Assembly: GCA_024277995.1 (NCBI GenBank)
Contig: JAJRUD010000016.1
Span: 1 to 44,554 of the forward strand
Direction of reading: 5' to 3'
DNA length: 44,554 nucleotides
DNA from: Chloroflexota bacterium
Lineage (GTDB): Bacteria; Chloroflexota; Anaerolineae; Anaerolineales; E44-bin32
A program made the position numbers and the translations under genes. This document shows, piece by piece, positions 43,225 to 44,554 of the stretch (position 1 is the stretch's first letter; each line of letters begins with the position of its first letter). The notes below the pieces were generated by a model that saw only the letters and a list, made by a program, of their open reading frames with translations, ran no database searches and was not told the origin of the DNA.

Positions 43225-44340
43225 ATGAGGACGCGTCTCGTGGTCCTGGGCCTGCTCGTGGCCCTGCTGCTGGTCGCCTGTGGCGGCGGGGGTACTGAGA
43301 CCGCCCCTGCGGAAAGCTCTGCACCCACGACACCGGAACCGGTGGCCGAGGTGGAGCCCGCGCAAGAAATCCAGTTCTTCAACTGGTCGGAGTACATCGA
43401 CCCGGATATCTACGAGATCTTCGAGGATGAGTACGGCATCCGCGTCGTCGAGAGCAATTTCGCCAGCAATGAGGAGATGCTGGCCAAGCTGCAGGGCGGC
43501 GCCACGGGCTACGATCTGATTGTGCCCTCGGACTACACGGTTGCCATCATGATCGAGGAGGGCATGCTGGCCGAGCTGGACCACGCCAACATCCCCAACC
43601 TGGAGAACCTGAGCCCGCGCTTCCGCCAGGTGCCTTACGACCCGGGCAACAAGTACTGCGTACCATATCAGTGGGGGACCACCGGCATAGGCTACAACTC
43701 GGCATTGATCGACGAGCCCACCAGTTGGGCGGTGCTCTTCGATCCCGACCCCAACGCGCCCTACTACGGCCGGGCGATGATGCTCGATGACCCGCGCGAG
43801 GGCATGGCAGCCGCGCTGGTGTACCTGGGCTACGACATCAACACCACCGATGAGGCACAACTGGAAGAGGCCAAGCAGGCCCTGCTGCGCGCCAAGCCGG
43901 CTTTGGCGGGCTATGACAGCGATCAGTTCGACGACCTGCTGGCGGCGGGCGAGACGGTGTTGACGCACGGTTGGAACGGCGACATCCTGGTCGCTCAGGA
44001 GGAGAACCTGGATGTGGCGTACACCATCCCGCAGGAAGGCGGTGTGGTGTGGATCGACAACGTGTGCATCCCCAATACGGTGACGCCGGAGCGCAAGAAG
44101 GCGGCTGAGATCTTCATCAACTTCCTGCTGCGGCAAGACATCGGCGTCCTGCTTTCCGAATTCAACTACTACGCCAGCCCCAACGCTGCGGCGGAGGAGA
44201 TGCTGGATGAGGAGTTCCTGAGCGATCCGGCCGTCTATCCGCCGCCGCAGGTGCTCGACAAGCTGCAGTACATCGAGCCGCTGGGCGACTTTGAATCCGT
44301 CTATCAACGGATTTGGGACGAGGTCAAGGCCGCTCGATAG
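43225..44340 (+). CDS. potD: Spermidine/putrescine-binding lipoprotein PotD
   Basis: A 371-residue substrate-binding lipoprotein. The signal peptide ends in the lipobox LVAC, followed by Gly and a Pro/Glu/Thr linker. The mature part opens IQFFNWSEYIDPDIYEIFED and continues SNEEMLAKLQGGATGYDLIV, then PYQWGTTGIGYN, all PotD hallmarks. Acidic and aromatic residues typical of the polyamine site are present (W in FNWSEY, D in PSDYT, W in HGWNGD). GGAAGGAGGA lies upstream of the ATG. It sits last in potABCD, with a terminator after it. Confidence 0.95.
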   Translation: MRTRLVVLGLLVALLLVACGGGGTETAPAESSAPTTPEPVAEVEPAQEIQFFNWSEYIDPDIYEIFEDEYGIRVVESNFASNEEMLAKLQGGATGYDLIVPSDYTVAIMIEEGMLAELDHANIPNLENLSPRFRQVPYDPGNKYCVPYQWGTTGIGYNSALIDEPTSWAVLFDPDPNAPYYGRAMMLDDPREGMAAALVYLGYDINTTDEAQLEEAKQALLRAKPALAGYDSDQFDDLLAAGETVLTHGWNGDILVAQEENLDVAYTIPQEGGVVWIDNVCIPNTVTPERKKAAEIFINFLLRQDIGVLLSEFNYYASPNAAAEEMLDEEFLSDPAVYPPPQVLDKLQYIEPLGDFESVYQRIWDEVKAAR

Positions 44341-44356
44341 AATGAGGATCGGGAGG

Positions 44357-44395
44357 CGGCCCGGTGCTTCTCGGGTTGGAGCCCGGGCCGTCTTT
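44357..44395 (+). terminator. Terminator after potD
   Basis: Stem CGGCCCGG / CCGGGCCG with an 18-base loop, followed by TCTTTG. Confidence 0.65.
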
Positions 44396-44428
44396 GACCC
44401 GAGAGGACATCATGCTGTGGAGGGCGAG

Positions 44429-44554
44429 ATGCAGGGCCTGTTCATTGACGGCAGGTTCGCTCCGGCCCACTCGGGCCAGACGATCGAAGTGATCAACCCG
44501 GCGACGGAGGACGTGATCAGCGAGGCCTCGCGCGGCGCCGAAGTCGATGTCGAG
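44429..44554 (+). CDS. Aldehyde dehydrogenase, N-terminal part (runs off window)
   Basis: The 42 visible residues begin MQGLFIDGRFAPAHSGQTIE and continue VINPATEDVISEASRGAEVD. This is the standard start of NAD-dependent aldehyde dehydrogenases (xINGxF...NPATxE). GGAGGG lies upstream of the ATG. Next to potABCD, the likely substrate is an aminoaldehyde from polyamine breakdown, such as gamma-aminobutyraldehyde (inference from context). The catalytic part is outside the window. Confidence 0.88.
   Translation, partial: MQGLFIDGRFAPAHSGQTIEVINPATEDVISEASRGAEVDVE

Noticed and set aside
1-44554. CRISPR arrays, transposases, integrases, prophage genes
   Set aside because: No regularly spaced direct repeats and no recognisable mobile-element protein were found in the frames.

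Overview
The window reads as a high-GC bacterial chromosome segment, most likely from a Chloroflexota (Anaerolineae-like) lineage. This is inferred from gene content: a serine hydroxymethyltransferase fused to a glycine-cleavage T-protein, a geranylgeranyl-reductase-family flavoprotein, lipoproteins and secreted proteins with Thr/Pro-rich stalks, a lone Flp-type pilin, and a decayed ABC-2 exporter of the PF06182 type. No phage, transposase, integrase, rRNA or CRISPR array was seen. Coding density is high, and most starts are backed by GGAGG-type ribosome binding sites.

Layout. 0-5 kb: a divergent pair (geranylgeranyl-reductase-like flavoprotein on minus, membrane Ser/Thr kinase on plus), then an M29 aminopeptidase, a glutaredoxin-like protein and an orphan GroES. 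5-7.4 kb: an M48 metalloprotease, a truncated VOC (glyoxalase-fold) fragment, and a two-gene ABC-2 exporter in which both genes have lost their middles. 7.5-11.6 kb: a glycosyltransferase-like protein, a small membrane protein divergent from an ECF sigma factor, a zinc-finger-type candidate anti-sigma protein, and a HAD hydrolase. 11.7-16.5 kb: a minus-strand run of RpiR regulator, methyltransferase, FAH-family hydrolase, dCTP deaminase, AAC(3)-like acetyltransferase and CDF transporter, with short gaps or overlaps and a good promoter in front of rpiR. 16.6 kb: tRNA-Val(TAC), whose promoter sits so close that the transcript may begin at or near the mature 5' end.

17-24 kb: an M1-family lipoprotein peptidase, a CYP51-like cytochrome P450, and the GlyA-GcvT fusion with its own consensus promoter. 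24-33 kb: a surface and secretion island with an Flp pilin, two small membrane proteins, a 986-residue secreted endonuclease/exonuclease/phosphatase protein, a secreted zinc peptidase, a lipoprotein and a secreted phosphodiester glycosidase. Together these could process extracellular DNA, protein and glycoconjugates. 33-38 kb: a polytopic DUF4153/4173-type protein and a 7TM-PAS-GGDEF-EAL cyclic-di-GMP enzyme, separated by a REP-like palindrome that can form two mutually exclusive hairpins. 38-44.5 kb: a methyltransferase, a Cys-rich DUF6125-like protein, an Lrp/AsnC regulator with a perfect palindrome between its -35 and -10 boxes, a complete potABCD polyamine importer, and the start of an aldehyde dehydrogenase that fits polyamine catabolism.

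The best candidates for follow-up are the GlyA-GcvT fusion with an extra middle region that itself looks like a degenerate folate-binding fold, the symmetric internal deletions in the ABC-2 exporter, the near-leaderless tRNA, the competing-hairpin repeat, and the His/Met-rich segments in the secreted nuclease and peptidase. I did not find a clear-cut novel defence or mobile system here.
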